Shown piece after piece: positions 38,812 through 48,166 of a stretch of DNA of 64,000 bases. The notes under the pieces are model-generated. The model worked only from the letters and a program-made list of their open reading frames with translations. It had not been told where the DNA came from and did no database searches. Position 1 is the stretch's first letter. Each line of letters starts with the position of its first letter. The position numbers and the translations under genes were made by a program. This DNA is from RGIG5579 sp045541915 (GTDB lineage: Bacteria > Bacillota > Clostridia > Oscillospirales > SIG627): positions 1 to 64,000 of the forward strand of contig JAZQJZ010000012.1 in NCBI GenBank assembly GCA_045541915.1. The letters run 5' to 3'.

Positions 38812-40829
38812 TGGAAAAAATTACACTTTCTTCTCCCATTGAAACCCTAAAAGGGGTGGGAGAAAAACGGGCAAAGGAATTGCACCGCGCCGGAGTTGAA
38901 ACCGTAGGAGATCTGATCCTTCGATATCCCGTTCGATACCGATCCGGCAAGATCTTTCCCGTTTCCGATGATCGAGTTGCCCTTTACAGTGGTTTTTGTT
39001 TAACTGCCGACACTGCGCCGGCAGTTTTTACAATGGCCGGCGGGCGGCGTGTATTACGATATACCGCTTCCGATGAAAACGGCATTAAGGTTCATATTCT
39101 TTACGTCAATCAGCCTTATTTAAAGAACAAGATCGCAAAAAGCGATACTTCTTATTATTTTGGCGTTTTGCAAAAGAAAGGAAGTTCTTATTTTCTTTTC
39201 TCACCGGAAAAGAAAACCGAAGCTCCGGATCCGGATGGGATTTACCCCGTTTATTCCCCCATTGGGAGTATTTCCTCCAAGCAAATGGAAAAGTGGATCG
39301 GAGATTGCCTGGTTCCCTGTCTTTCTCAAATTAAGGACAATTTGCCCTCTTCGGTTCTAAAAAATCAATCGCTGATGCCAAAAGCCAGAGCTGTTTTTTG
39401 TCTTCACGTGCCTGACTCCGCCGAACAGTTAAAGCGGGCAAAGGAGAGGATTGCATTTGAAGAGCTATTTGATTTTTCTGTCAAGGCACACCTTTTTTCA
39501 AGGCGCCAGGAAGTGGGCTTGGTACAAGGGTTTCACCCGGTGGATCTTTCCCCCTTTCTTTCTGCCCTTCCCTTTTCCTTAACCGACGCTCAAAAAAGGG
39601 TGATCAGGGAGATCCAGCAGGATTTGATCTCGCCTGAACTGATTCCGGCAATGAACCGTCTTCTTCAGGGAGATGTGGGAAGCGGAAAAACTGTGGTTGC
39701 CGCCGCGGCCGCGTATTTTGTGGCGCAGAATGAAAAAAGCACCCTTGTGATGGCACCCACCGAAATTCTGGCCCAACAGCATTTTGCTCTATTTCAAAAA
39801 CTCTTTGCCAAAACCGGAATTCCAGTTTATCTTCTCACCGGCTCCACCGCAAAAAAGGAACGGGAAGCCATTTTCTGCGAGACCACAAAGCAAGATCCCT
39901 ACATTTTAGTTGGCACCCATGCGCTCACTGAGGAGGGCGCAAAATGCCGCAATGTTTCCCTTGCCATTACCGATGAACAGCATCGATTCGGCGTTCGTCA
40001 ACGAAACCTTCTGGGAGAAAAAGGCGGTGCCGTCCACTCTCTTGTGATGAGTGCCACTCCCATTCCAAGAAGCCTTGCCATGTTTCTTTACGCCAAGGGA
40101 AAGATCTCCATCATTGATCAGCTTCCTCCCGGCCGGCAAGTGATCGAAACTCTTTATGTAGGGGAAGACAAGCTGCCACGAATCTATGCCTTTTTGAAGG
40201 AAAAGGTAAATTTGGGCCAGCAGGCATACATTGTTTGCCCTCTCATTGAAGACGAAGAGGAAAAAAGTCCGCTTCAATCGGCAAAAGAAGAATATGAGGA
40301 TATTTCCCGAGCATTGCCCGATCTTTCCTGCGCCCTGCTTCACGGCAAAATGAAAAATGAAGAAAAATGCCGTGTGATGGAAGACTTTAAAGCCGGGAAG
40401 GTTGATATTTTAGTATCCACTACAGTCATTGAAGTGGGAGTGGATGTTCCCCGTGCCACCGTGATGGTGATCCGGAGCGCAGAACGCTTCGGTCTTTCCC
40501 AGCTTCATCAGCTTCGAGGCCGAGTGGGCCGCGGAAGCGAGCAGTCCTGGTGCATTCTTGTCTCCTCCCATTCCGGGAAAAACGCAAGGGAACGCTTGAA
40601 AAAGCTTTGCGACTGCCACGACGGCTTTGAACTGGCAAAATTTGATTTAAAGACGCGAGGCCCGGGTGAATTTTTCGGAACCAGACAATCCGGATTTGCC
40701 GGCATTGATCTGAGAGAAGAGGTTTCCATGGAGCTTTTGAAGGCATCTTCCGAGGCGGCCGAACTCTTTCTTGACACCGCTTCGCCGGAGGAGCTTATTC
40801 CCTTCGAAAAAGGAACACGTTTAAATTAA
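38811..40829 (+). CDS. recG: ATP-dependent DNA helicase RecG
   Basis: 672 residues, usual length. N-terminal wedge domain begins 'LKGVGEKRAKELHRAGVETVGDL'. Helicase motifs include 'GDVGSGKTVVAAAAA' (Walker A), 'TDEQHRFGVRQR' (DEQH box), 'MSATPIPRSLAM', 'VSTTVIEVGVDVPRATVMVI' region and 'QLRGRVGRG'; the C-terminal 'TRGPGEFFGTRQSG' is RecG-typical. It remodels stalled replication forks and Holliday junctions. Its ATG overlaps the preceding ATPase stop, linking both to DNA repair. Confidence 0.96.
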   Translation: MEKITLSSPIETLKGVGEKRAKELHRAGVETVGDLILRYPVRYRSGKIFPVSDDRVALYSGFCLTADTAPAVFTMAGGRRVLRYTASDENGIKVHILYVNQPYLKNKIAKSDTSYYFGVLQKKGSSYFLFSPEKKTEAPDPDGIYPVYSPIGSISSKQMEKWIGDCLVPCLSQIKDNLPSSVLKNQSLMPKARAVFCLHVPDSAEQLKRAKERIAFEELFDFSVKAHLFSRRQEVGLVQGFHPVDLSPFLSALPFSLTDAQKRVIREIQQDLISPELIPAMNRLLQGDVGSGKTVVAAAAAYFVAQNEKSTLVMAPTEILAQQHFALFQKLFAKTGIPVYLLTGSTAKKEREAIFCETTKQDPYILVGTHALTEEGAKCRNVSLAITDEQHRFGVRQRNLLGEKGGAVHSLVMSATPIPRSLAMFLYAKGKISIIDQLPPGRQVIETLYVGEDKLPRIYAFLKEKVNLGQQAYIVCPLIEDEEEKSPLQSAKEEYEDISRALPDLSCALLHGKMKNEEKCRVMEDFKAGKVDILVSTTVIEVGVDVPRATVMVIRSAERFGLSQLHQLRGRVGRGSEQSWCILVSSHSGKNARERLKKLCDCHDGFELAKFDLKTRGPGEFFGTRQSGFAGIDLREEVSMELLKASSEAAELFLDTASPEELIPFEKGTRLN

Positions 40830-40850
40830 AATATAAAAGGAGAAACCAAT

Positions 40851-41657
40851 ATGTTTGATTCCATTACACAAAGCATCGGTAGCTTTCTGGCAAACAGCGG
40901 CATCAAGCTGTTTGGCTCTGTGATTTTACTTCTGGTTTGCTGGAAGTTGATCGGAGTCGGAACCGGCCTGATCAAAAAGAACCGCCACTTTTCTGCCATT
41001 GATGACGGTGCCAAAAATTTTATACTCTCTTGCGTCTCCATTGTTTTAAAGGTGGTTCTGATTCTAACGGTAGCCGCCAATTTAGGAGTTCCCATGACCA
41101 ACGTGGTCGCCATTGTGGGCTCTTGCGGATTGGCCATCGGTCTTGCTCTGCAAGGTAGCCTTTCCAATTTTGCAGGCGGTGTAATGCTTCTGGTTTTCCA
41201 CCCCTTTCGCGTGGGAGATTACATTGAATCCGGCGGAAAAGAAGGAACGGTAAAGGCCATTTCCCTATTTTCCACAACACTGACCACTCCCGATAACAGA
41301 AATATTATCATCCCCAACAGCACCTTGATCAACTCTGTGATCACCAATGCCTCTGCCGGCGATACCCGTCGGGTAGATCTGGAATTTACCGTTTCCTACG
41401 GAAGCGATGTGGATCGGGTGAAAAAGGTGCTTCTTGTTTTGGCGGAGCAGCACAATTTGGTGCTTTCCGATCCGGCACCCTTTGCCAGACTGACCAAGAA
41501 CGATACCTCCGCTTTGGTATTTACCCTTCGTGTTTGGTGCAAGAGAGAAGATTACTGGAATGTGCGCTTCGATCTTTTGGAACAGGTGAATTCTGCCTTT
41601 GAAAAACTGGAAATTCAGATCCCCTATCCCCAAATGGATGTGCATCTTCACAACTGA
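40851..41657 (+). CDS. mscS: Small-conductance mechanosensitive channel (MscS family)
   Basis: 268 residues: three transmembrane helices (about 15-35, 60-80, 85-110), the pore helix segment 'LAIGLALQGSLSNFAGGVML', the beta domain 'PFRVGDYIESGGKEGTV' with 'NNIIIPNS'-type segment 'NRNIIIPNSTLINSVITN', and the C-terminal alpha/beta domain. It releases solutes under hypo-osmotic shock in the cytoplasmic membrane. AAAAGGAG precedes ATG 40851. Last gene of the YhaN-recG stretch, 21 bases after recG. Confidence 0.93.
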   Translation: MFDSITQSIGSFLANSGIKLFGSVILLLVCWKLIGVGTGLIKKNRHFSAIDDGAKNFILSCVSIVLKVVLILTVAANLGVPMTNVVAIVGSCGLAIGLALQGSLSNFAGGVMLLVFHPFRVGDYIESGGKEGTVKAISLFSTTLTTPDNRNIIIPNSTLINSVITNASAGDTRRVDLEFTVSYGSDVDRVKKVLLVLAEQHNLVLSDPAPFARLTKNDTSALVFTLRVWCKREDYWNVRFDLLEQVNSAFEKLEIQIPYPQMDVHLHN

Positions 41658-41662
41658 TCAAA

Positions 41663-41694
41663 CATCCCCGATCAAAAATCGGGGATTTTTTCTT
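41663..41694 (+). terminator. Terminator after mscS
   Basis: ATCCCCGAT / ATCGGGGAT stem followed by a T tract. Confidence 0.88.
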
Positions 41695-41713
41695 ATGTTT
41701 TTCCATGAATTGG

Positions 41714-41742
41714 TTGACAAAAACGTGGGAATCCTTTATAAT
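41714..41742 (+). promoter_or_regulatory. Promoter of tRNA-Gln
   Basis: TTGACA (41714-41719), 17 bp, TATAAT (41737-41742): consensus. Confidence 0.9.
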
Positions 41743-41754
41743 GTTGGAGTTCAT

Positions 41755-41831
41755 AGGGATGTCGCCAAGCTGGTTAAGGCACAGGACTTTGACTCCTGCA
41801 TACGTGAGTTCGAATCTCGCCATCCCTGCCA
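41755..41831 (+). tRNA. tRNA-Gln (TTG)
   Basis: Anticodon loop CTTTGAC, acceptor AGGGATG / CATCCCT, T-loop GTTCGAA, CCA encoded. Confidence 0.93.
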
Positions 41832-41833
41832 AA

Positions 41834-41941
41834 AATCGACAAATTTCGATAGAGGTTTGTCGATTTTTACTTTTTCACTCTTCCCTTTCCACGAACATCA
41901 AAAAATCCGAAAGAAAAACTTTCGGATTTTTCTTTTTTTAT
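41834..41941 (+). terminator. Two terminators in tandem after tRNA-Gln
   Basis: AAAATCGACAAA / TTTGTCGATTTTT (41834-41870) and AAAAATCCGAAAG / CTTTCGGATTTTT (41903-41941). Each has its own T tract. Confidence 0.8.
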
Positions 41942-42001
41942 CTAAATGTGAGGTTCAAATGAGGTTGAGAATGTATTCTGGTATTGGTTTCAGAGAATGG
42001 C

Positions 42002-42030
42002 TTGGCAGTATGGGAATTTTCATTTATAAT
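42002..42030 (+). promoter_or_regulatory. Promoter of the two-component/redox operon
   Basis: TTGGCA (42002-42007), 17 bp, TATAAT (42025-42030). Confidence 0.75.
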
Positions 42031-42065
42031 AGTCTCAAAGGATAATAGGAGAAGGATGCAAACAA

Positions 42066-42737
42066 ATGAAGCTATTGATTGCGGAAGACGATAAGGATCT
42101 GCGCTATGCACTGCAGATCTTCTTTCATAGAAACAATTTTACGGTGGACAGTGTTGGAAACGGAGAGGATGCACTTTCCTATTTGCAGTTGGGAAACTAC
42201 GATGCCGCCATTTTGGATGTAATGATGCCGAAAATGGATGGCGTTAAGGTGGTGGAAATGCTTCGGAAAGAAAAAAACCGGACTCCGATCTTACTCCTTA
42301 CCGCAAAATCGGAAATTGAAGACCGAGTGGAAGGATTGGACGCCGGTGCAAACGATTATCTTTCCAAGCCCTTCGATGTGCGGGAGCTGCTGGCTCGGGT
42401 TCGGGTATTGACCCGAACGAATCCGGAACAAACAGCAAAAATATCCTTCGGCAATGCATTTTTGGATACCACGCGTTTTTTATTAATAGGGCCGAATGGA
42501 GAAGAGCAACTGACCAATAAAGAATATCAAACTCTCCTTTTGCTGATGCAAAACCCGGGGGCACCGGTTTCGGTGGATCGAATCATGACGACGGCATGGG
42601 ACCCGGAAAGTGCCGGCTTGGAAAACGCACTTTGGACCGTGATCTATAACCTAAGAAAGAAGCTTTCCCTGGTGGGGGCAGACTTTTCCATTCAAAACAA
42701 GAGAAATCAAGGATATATTCTGGAGATAAAGCCATGA
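42066..42737 (+). CDS. OmpR-family response regulator
   Basis: 223 residues. Receiver domain (about 1-118) with acidic pocket 'EDDKDL', phospho-acceptor Asp in 'AILDVMMPKMDG' (about residue 52), Thr in 'LLTAKSE' and Lys in 'YLSKPFD'. A winged-helix DNA-binding domain follows (about 130-223, ending 'NKRNQGYILEI'). It overlaps the kinase gene by 4 bases (ATGA). It heads an operon that continues through four redox-type genes, so it probably controls them in response to an envelope signal. Confidence 0.93.
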   Translation: MKLLIAEDDKDLRYALQIFFHRNNFTVDSVGNGEDALSYLQLGNYDAAILDVMMPKMDGVKVVEMLRKEKNRTPILLLTAKSEIEDRVEGLDAGANDYLSKPFDVRELLARVRVLTRTNPEQTAKISFGNAFLDTTRFLLIGPNGEEQLTNKEYQTLLLLMQNPGAPVSVDRIMTTAWDPESAGLENALWTVIYNLRKKLSLVGADFSIQNKRNQGYILEIKP

Positions 42738-43894
42738 AGCAAACACTCAAAAAGAAACTACAGACTCGCTTTGTATTATTGACACTGCTTTGTCTGTTTT
42801 TGATTCAAAGCCTGATTGTTTGTACAAGCATTTATCAAAACTACAGGGATTTGGTGGCAAAATCCGATATGCTGATCTCTCAGCTTCACAGTCACCACGC
42901 CGGATCCAATCGGTATTTTTCCGTTAAAATTCCGGCAGGAAAGGACACAGTTTATCCAGATGCGATACAAAATGTGAACATTTCTGTTCAAGAGGCTTCT
43001 GATTATGCTCAAAAGGCCCTTGCCGGAAAACAGGAGCGGGGATTTATTGGCGGATACCGCTACCGCATTTATCAAAACGAAAACGGAACCAAAATTTATT
43101 TTCTTCTCCGGGAATCCGGCATTGAAATGTGCACTGCAGCCGCAGAAAATATGATCGGTGTCAGCCTAGCGGGGTTGATCGTGGTGGGGATTCTTTTGAT
43201 TCCCGTCTCCGGCTGGGTAACAAAGCCTTTGGTTGAGAATCATCAAAAGCAAAAGAGGTTTATTACCTCTGCCAGTCACGAACTGAAAACACCGCTGACT
43301 GTGATCAATACCAATGCCCAGCTTCTGGAATCTGAAATTGGGAAAAACATTTGGTTGGAGGGAATCCAAAAACAGGTTTCGCTTCTTACAAAAATGACCC
43401 AGGATCTGGTGACATTAAGCAAAGCAGAAGAGTATTTTAATCCTTTGATTCGGGAAACCTTCTCCTTTTCCGAAACCCTCTCGGATGCGATAAAAGCCTA
43501 TCAAAGCGTAAAAGAGCAACGGCACATTGAATTCTCCCACCTTTTTCAAGATGAAATCCGGTATTGCGGGAGCAAAAAGGAGGTTCGACAACTGATAGGG
43601 ATTCTGCTGGACAATGCGTTTAAATACTGTCCGGAAAACGGAAGTGTATCCGTAAAAGCCAAAGAAACCCGAAAAGGGGTGTGGTTCACTATTACCAACA
43701 CTGCCAAAATTTCTCAAAACCAAAACATCAAACACCTGGCTGATCGCTTTCAGCGAGGTGAAAATGCCGCGGACAAGGACGGTTTCGGTCTCGGCCTTTC
43801 CATTGCAAAGGCCATTACGGAGCGGCATAACGGTCACCTCTTGCTCTCTATCGAACAAGACGGACAATTCCGTGCAGAGGTGGTCCTGAAATAA
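42734..43894 (+). CDS. Sensor histidine kinase
   Basis: 386 residues: transmembrane helix 1 (about 12-35), an extracytoplasmic domain of about 100 residues, helix 2 (about 145-165), then HisKA with 'FITSASHELKTPLTV' (His near 183) and HATPase with 'GILLDNAFKYCPENG' (N box) and 'DKDGFGLGLSIAKAI' (G boxes). Partner of the preceding regulator. The sensor domain has no family I recognise and no Cys pair. Confidence 0.92.
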   Translation: MKQTLKKKLQTRFVLLTLLCLFLIQSLIVCTSIYQNYRDLVAKSDMLISQLHSHHAGSNRYFSVKIPAGKDTVYPDAIQNVNISVQEASDYAQKALAGKQERGFIGGYRYRIYQNENGTKIYFLLRESGIEMCTAAAENMIGVSLAGLIVVGILLIPVSGWVTKPLVENHQKQKRFITSASHELKTPLTVINTNAQLLESEIGKNIWLEGIQKQVSLLTKMTQDLVTLSKAEEYFNPLIRETFSFSETLSDAIKAYQSVKEQRHIEFSHLFQDEIRYCGSKKEVRQLIGILLDNAFKYCPENGSVSVKAKETRKGVWFTITNTAKISQNQNIKHLADRFQRGENAADKDGFGLGLSIAKAITERHNGHLLLSIEQDGQFRAEVVLK

Positions 43895-43914
43895 AAAAAG
43901 AGGAGTTTTTTACT

Positions 43915-46533
43915 ATGAAATATGTTTTTTGCAGACTGATCTGCCTGGTTCTTTGCTTTGGAATGCTCCTACCCTTGATCTCTTGCGCCAAGGAGCAGAA
44001 TTCGAACACCTGTGTGGACGGACAGTGTGACATTCCCCAATACGATGAGGCCGGAAAGCAGGTGTACGCCATTGTTTCTCCTGTGGGGTATCACAATGTA
44101 GAGATGATAAAGCAAGCCGAAAGGCTAGACAGCTTGGAGGGAAAAACCATCGCGCTTGTGGGAGGAAGCTTTATGGCTTCTACCACTCATCCTGAATTGA
44201 AAAAATGCATTTTAGAGGCTTATCCTACCGCTAAAGTGTATATGCTTCAGGAGGTAGGCTCCGGCGGTCCTTATTCCGTATTCGGTCAAAGCGCCCAGAC
44301 CAAATCCTTTCAAGATCGCTTAAAGGAATTGGGAGTGGATGCTGTGATTTCCGGCAACTGCGGATGTGGACTTTGCACCACAAAAGAATCCGGTTCTGCC
44401 ATTGCAGCGGAATACATTGGTATTCCCACCGTTACCGTAGGAGCTCCCACATTTATTTCCCAAATTCACTCCACCGGAGTCAATCGCGGAGTGCCGGTTC
44501 TTCGCACCGCGGAATATCCCGGTGCCTTTGCCTCTCACTCTACGCAGGAGCTGATGAAAAACACCAGGGAAACGGTTTTTCCTCAAATTGTAGAAAGCTT
44601 GACAAAAGCCATTACGCCAGATGAAATTGCGCTTTACGCCAATGACGGCAAGCGTCCCTTTGATGAGATCGTTTACTACGGGAATGACACGCAAATCCAA
44701 GAATACTGTCAGGTCAATTCCTGGACCGACGGATTACCGGTGGTCCCTCCAACCGATGAAAAGGTGCGTCACTACTTAACCTTTACTCCCTACTCTGCTG
44801 AAGATGTATTGGGAACTTATGCCCTTGCTTACCGGGAATGCACCGCCTATGTGGTAGCGGTCAATGCGGTGATGGCCGGTGTTCCGGCAGAATTTATGCC
44901 AATATGCATTGCTTTTGTGGAAGCAATGGCCGATGGCGAATGGCGAAGACCTCTCGCCAGTACTCACGGCTGGTCCCCTTATGCCTGGCTCAACGGACCT
45001 TTGGCGCGACAGCTTGGAATCGATCACGGTCAGGGTATGATCAGCGAAGAAAACAACAAGGCTCTGGGACGTTTTATTGATCTTGCTATGCTGAACATCG
45101 GCGGTTATTATGTGAAAGAAAACCGCATGGGAACCTTTGGATATTTATCGGCCTTTACATTTTCCGAGGACGAAAAGGCTTGCGCACGGGTTGGTTGGCA
45201 GCCTTACCATGTAACGAAAGGGTACGGATGGAATGACAATACCATTACCGCCGCCTCTGTACTGCAATGGGGAAACAATGTGACTCCGGCAACGGATGAC
45301 GGAGAAAAGATTATGACACTTCTTGCATGGGACATTACGGAAAAGCAGCAAAATGGCTTGGGAAATACCAATCCACAGGTTTACCGGACCGTATTCATAA
45401 CCGAATATGTGGCCAGAGATCTGGCAAAAAAATACACTTCCAAAGGTGAACTGGAAGACGCATTGATTGAGACGGCGCGAAGACCCCTTTATATGCGGGC
45501 CTATGCCAACTACTGGGCCAACACCGGCTCTCAACAGTACGGAAAATACACCTTTGAAGAATATTACCGCAAGCTTTTGAAGGATCCGGAGGAATCCGCT
45601 CAACTGACAGAAACCCCGGAATGGCTGAAGGGAATCGTTGAGGAAGACAAAATCGAAACCATTGCCACCATGAAAAAAGGTCAGACACCCTTGCTGATAA
45701 CGGGAGATACGGACCGAAATAAATTCCAGGTGATGCCCGGCGGTGGCTACACCACCGTTTCCATCAAGCTTCCGGAAAACTGGGACGATTTGGTCACACC
45801 GTTAGGATATCAACCTTTGAAGAATTATTATATAGATGACATAGATACCGACAGCACCAAACCGGAAACAGAACCCGAAATTCCAACGGAAGAGCTCTCC
45901 CCTGTCCCCGATGGCGATCAAATCCGCGTCCCTTCCCAGTGGACCGACGGAACCTATCGAATGGTCCCCTCTGACAAGCAGTTGACAGAAGCCGGCAGAA
46001 CCTATTATCATGATTCCAAGGCTTCCTATTGGGCAACCGGCGCTTCTTCCGCTTCCACCGATTCGCTGCCCGAAGGCAAATTCAAAACGCTTCTTTCTTG
46101 CCTTGGCTACAACTGCAGCTTTACTGTGAAAAACGGAGAGGTTTGCGAGATTGTATTCCGTATGTCCACAGTGGAAAAAAAGCCTGCTTCTGACGTTTCC
46201 AAATTGGATCAGCAATTCCTTGGAGATATCAAGCTTTCTTTCAGCCTTACGTCAAAGCAAAGCAAAGAAGCCGGCGGTGTCACTCCCGGTGGAACCAGTT
46301 TGACCTTATCCTCTACGATTACAAAGCTCTTTCTTCATTTGGGACAAGGCGCGCAGGTCAAGGATGACAGCACCGAAGGCTTTGTGATTTTGGATGGCAA
46401 CGCCCTTACGTTTTCTTCAGATGCTCCCATCGGTGCCACAGCTAAAATCGGAATAAAGCAATCCGGCGGTACCAAAGCGCTATTGATCACAAAAAAGACA
46501 AAAGACACCATCACAATCAAGTATCAGGGGTAA
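43915..46533 (+). CDS. UGSC-like multidomain lipoprotein
   Basis: 872 residues with a lipoprotein signal (lipobox 'LISC', Cys near 25). Domain 1 (about 50-235) resembles UGSC-family (seleno)proteins: the signature place reads 'GNCGCGLCTTKESG', followed by 'GIPTVTVGAP'; Cys stands where some relatives carry selenocysteine. Domain 2 (about 265-600) contains 'WTDGLPVVPPT', 'SWY'-free 'ASTHGWSPYAWLNGPLARQL' and 'GYGWNDNTITAAS', a module I have seen together with UGSC domains. After an acidic linker (about 640-665) comes a C-terminal domain with 'DGTYRM' start, FMN-binding-domain-like. Function unknown; its neighbours suggest thiol redox chemistry at the outer membrane face. Confidence 0.65.
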   Translation: MKYVFCRLICLVLCFGMLLPLISCAKEQNSNTCVDGQCDIPQYDEAGKQVYAIVSPVGYHNVEMIKQAERLDSLEGKTIALVGGSFMASTTHPELKKCILEAYPTAKVYMLQEVGSGGPYSVFGQSAQTKSFQDRLKELGVDAVISGNCGCGLCTTKESGSAIAAEYIGIPTVTVGAPTFISQIHSTGVNRGVPVLRTAEYPGAFASHSTQELMKNTRETVFPQIVESLTKAITPDEIALYANDGKRPFDEIVYYGNDTQIQEYCQVNSWTDGLPVVPPTDEKVRHYLTFTPYSAEDVLGTYALAYRECTAYVVAVNAVMAGVPAEFMPICIAFVEAMADGEWRRPLASTHGWSPYAWLNGPLARQLGIDHGQGMISEENNKALGRFIDLAMLNIGGYYVKENRMGTFGYLSAFTFSEDEKACARVGWQPYHVTKGYGWNDNTITAASVLQWGNNVTPATDDGEKIMTLLAWDITEKQQNGLGNTNPQVYRTVFITEYVARDLAKKYTSKGELEDALIETARRPLYMRAYANYWANTGSQQYGKYTFEEYYRKLLKDPEESAQLTETPEWLKGIVEEDKIETIATMKKGQTPLLITGDTDRNKFQVMPGGGYTTVSIKLPENWDDLVTPLGYQPLKNYYIDDIDTDSTKPETEPEIPTEELSPVPDGDQIRVPSQWTDGTYRMVPSDKQLTEAGRTYYHDSKASYWATGASSASTDSLPEGKFKTLLSCLGYNCSFTVKNGEVCEIVFRMSTVEKKPASDVSKLDQQFLGDIKLSFSLTSKQSKEAGGVTPGGTSLTLSSTITKLFLHLGQGAQVKDDSTEGFVILDGNALTFSSDAPIGATAKIGIKQSGGTKALLITKKTKDTITIKYQG

Positions 46534-46537
46534 CAAA

Positions 46538-47083
46538 ATGAAAAAAAGCATTCTGATCTTCCTTTTCCTTGCTCTTTCTCTTTCGCTTGTCGCTTGTTCT
46601 GCAAAAGAGGTTCCCGTAACCCTTGGAAACAAGGTTTTTGGCACCTTTTCCACCACAGATCTTTCCGGAAAACCGGCAACGGAGCAGATCTTCCAAGACA
46701 AAAAATTGACTATGGTCAACATTTGGGCAACCTTTTGCAATCCTTGTATCAAGGAAATGCCGGAGCTGGCAGAGCTACATTTAGAATACGGCGACAGTTT
46801 CCAGGTGATCGGCATTGTGGTGGATGCCGCCGACAGAAACGGCGCCGTTCTTCCGGAGAAAAAAGCGGAGGCGGAATGGATTGCAGAAAACACCGGAGCA
46901 AACTATCTGCACCTGTTACCCTCTCCCTCCCTAAATAGGGCCTATTTGAACCAAGTGCAATCGGTGCCGGAAACTGTCTTTTTGGATGAAGAAGGCAATC
47001 AGATCGGCGCGAGCTATCTTGGCGCAAGAAGCAAGGCGGAATGGAAAGAGATCATCGATGCTTTACTGGAGAGTGCAAAATGA
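46538..47083 (+). CDS. TlpA-like thioredoxin-fold lipoprotein
   Basis: 181 residues: lipoprotein signal (lipobox 'LVAC', Cys near 20) and a thioredoxin fold with active site 'WATFCNPCIKEMPEL' (CNPC), cis-Pro region 'SVPETVFLDEEG'. Extracytoplasmic thiol-disulfide oxidoreductase, probably a reductase like TlpA/ResA. It starts 4 bases after the UGSC-like gene and overlaps the CXXC peptide gene at its end, so it is embedded in the operon. Confidence 0.9.
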   Translation: MKKSILIFLFLALSLSLVACSAKEVPVTLGNKVFGTFSTTDLSGKPATEQIFQDKKLTMVNIWATFCNPCIKEMPELAELHLEYGDSFQVIGIVVDAADRNGAVLPEKKAEAEWIAENTGANYLHLLPSPSLNRAYLNQVQSVPETVFLDEEGNQIGASYLGARSKAEWKEIIDALLESAK

Positions 47084-47223
47084 AAAAGTGTCAAAGAGCA
47101 TTGACCCTTTGTCTTTTGGGAGCCGGCTTCTTGATGATCACTCTGGGAATCCTTCGGGGGGAGCATCAGGCTGTTTTGGAAAAAGCAATCAAGATTTGTT
47201 TGGAGTGTGTGGGAATTGGCTAA
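47080..47223 (+). CDS. CD1871A-family CXXC-motif membrane peptide
   Basis: 47 residues: one transmembrane helix (about 8-26), then 'GEHQAVLEKAIKICLECVGIG' with the CLEC motif near the C terminus. This matches the small 'CD1871A family CXXC motif-containing' peptides of Clostridia, which occur beside polyferredoxin genes. It starts at ATG 47080, overlapping the TlpA stop by 4 bases. The next gene starts inside its last codons. Likely an electron or thiol partner of that protein. Confidence 0.85.
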   Translation: MKKCQRALTLCLLGAGFLMITLGILRGEHQAVLEKAIKICLECVGIG

Positions 47224-48121
47224 AAAGAAGAAACAACCGGGAAAGATCCGCTTACTTATTCAATGCGCTTTTACTGCCATTTCAAACGGACATCTGATCG
47301 GATTTCAAACGGGTAAAATTTATACCGGGAAGATCAAATATCTCTGTCATCCCGGACTGAACTGCTACTCCTGCCCCGGAGCGCTGGGTTCTTGTCCCAT
47401 CGGTGCCTTGCAAGCTGTTCTAAATCAAAGACAATATCACCTTTCCCTTTATGTTTTTGGAATTCTCACCGTTTTGGGGACAATTTTCGGCAGGCTGATT
47501 TGTGCCTTTTTATGCCCCTTTGGCCTCTTTCAAGACCTACTTTATAAAATTCCATTCCCCAAAAAACTGCGCAAGCTTCCCGGAGAAGCCTGTTTTCGAT
47601 GGTTGCGTTTTGCAATCCTTGGAATTTTTGTGATTCTTTTGCCTACAGTAGTACATCATGGTTTTGGCATTGGAGATCCATGGTTTTGCAAATACATTTG
47701 TCCGGCCGGAACCCTGGAAGCCGGTCTGCCGCTGGTTCTGTTAAACCAGGAGCTGCAGGGAGCCATTGGTTTCCAATACTTATGGAAGATCTCTCTTCTT
47801 CTGGTGTTTCTCATTTCTTCCATCCTTATATACCGTCCCTTTTGCCGGTATCTTTGCCCTTTGGGTGCCATATACGGCTTTTTTAACCGATTTGCAGTTT
47901 ACCGTTTTCATATTGATCAAACAAAGTGCCTCCGGTGCGGCGCTTGTCAAAAGGTCTGCAAACTGGATATTCCCGTTTGGAAAACGCCAAACAGTGTAGA
48001 TTGTATCCGTTGTGGAGAGTGCCGAAATGCCTGCCAGGCAGGAGCCATTCAAACCAGCTTTCAAAATCTTTCCTTAAAAATTAATCAAAAAAACAAAACA
48101 AATGGCACAAAACAAAAATAA
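47207..48121 (+). CDS. Membrane polyferredoxin (NapH/CcoG-like 4Fe-4S protein)
   Basis: 304 residues. Several transmembrane helices alternate with Cys motifs: 'CHPGLNCYSCPGALGSCPIG' near residue 48, 'CAFLCPFG', 'CKYICPAG', 'CRYLCPLG', then two classical ferredoxin motifs 'CLRCGACQKVCKLDIP' and 'CIRCGECRNACQAG' at the C terminus. Such proteins pass electrons across the membrane. It starts at GTG 47207 inside the CXXC peptide gene behind TTTGGAG. It probably delivers electrons to the TlpA and UGSC-like proteins outside. Confidence 0.88.
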   Translation: MWELAKKKKQPGKIRLLIQCAFTAISNGHLIGFQTGKIYTGKIKYLCHPGLNCYSCPGALGSCPIGALQAVLNQRQYHLSLYVFGILTVLGTIFGRLICAFLCPFGLFQDLLYKIPFPKKLRKLPGEACFRWLRFAILGIFVILLPTVVHHGFGIGDPWFCKYICPAGTLEAGLPLVLLNQELQGAIGFQYLWKISLLLVFLISSILIYRPFCRYLCPLGAIYGFFNRFAVYRFHIDQTKCLRCGACQKVCKLDIPVWKTPNSVDCIRCGECRNACQAGAIQTSFQNLSLKINQKNKTNGTKQK

Positions 48122-48125
48122 TACG

Positions 48126-48166
48126 CTTCACAAAAAAATCCCACGCATAATGCGTGGGATTTTATC
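48126..48166. terminator. Bidirectional terminator
   Basis: AAAATCCCACGCA / TGCGTGGGATTTT stem between convergent genes. Confidence 0.88.

Noticed and set aside
43915..46533. Selenocysteine (in-frame TGA) in the UGSC-like protein
   Set aside because: The position corresponding to selenocysteine is a TGT/TGC-type Cys codon and the frame has no internal stop.
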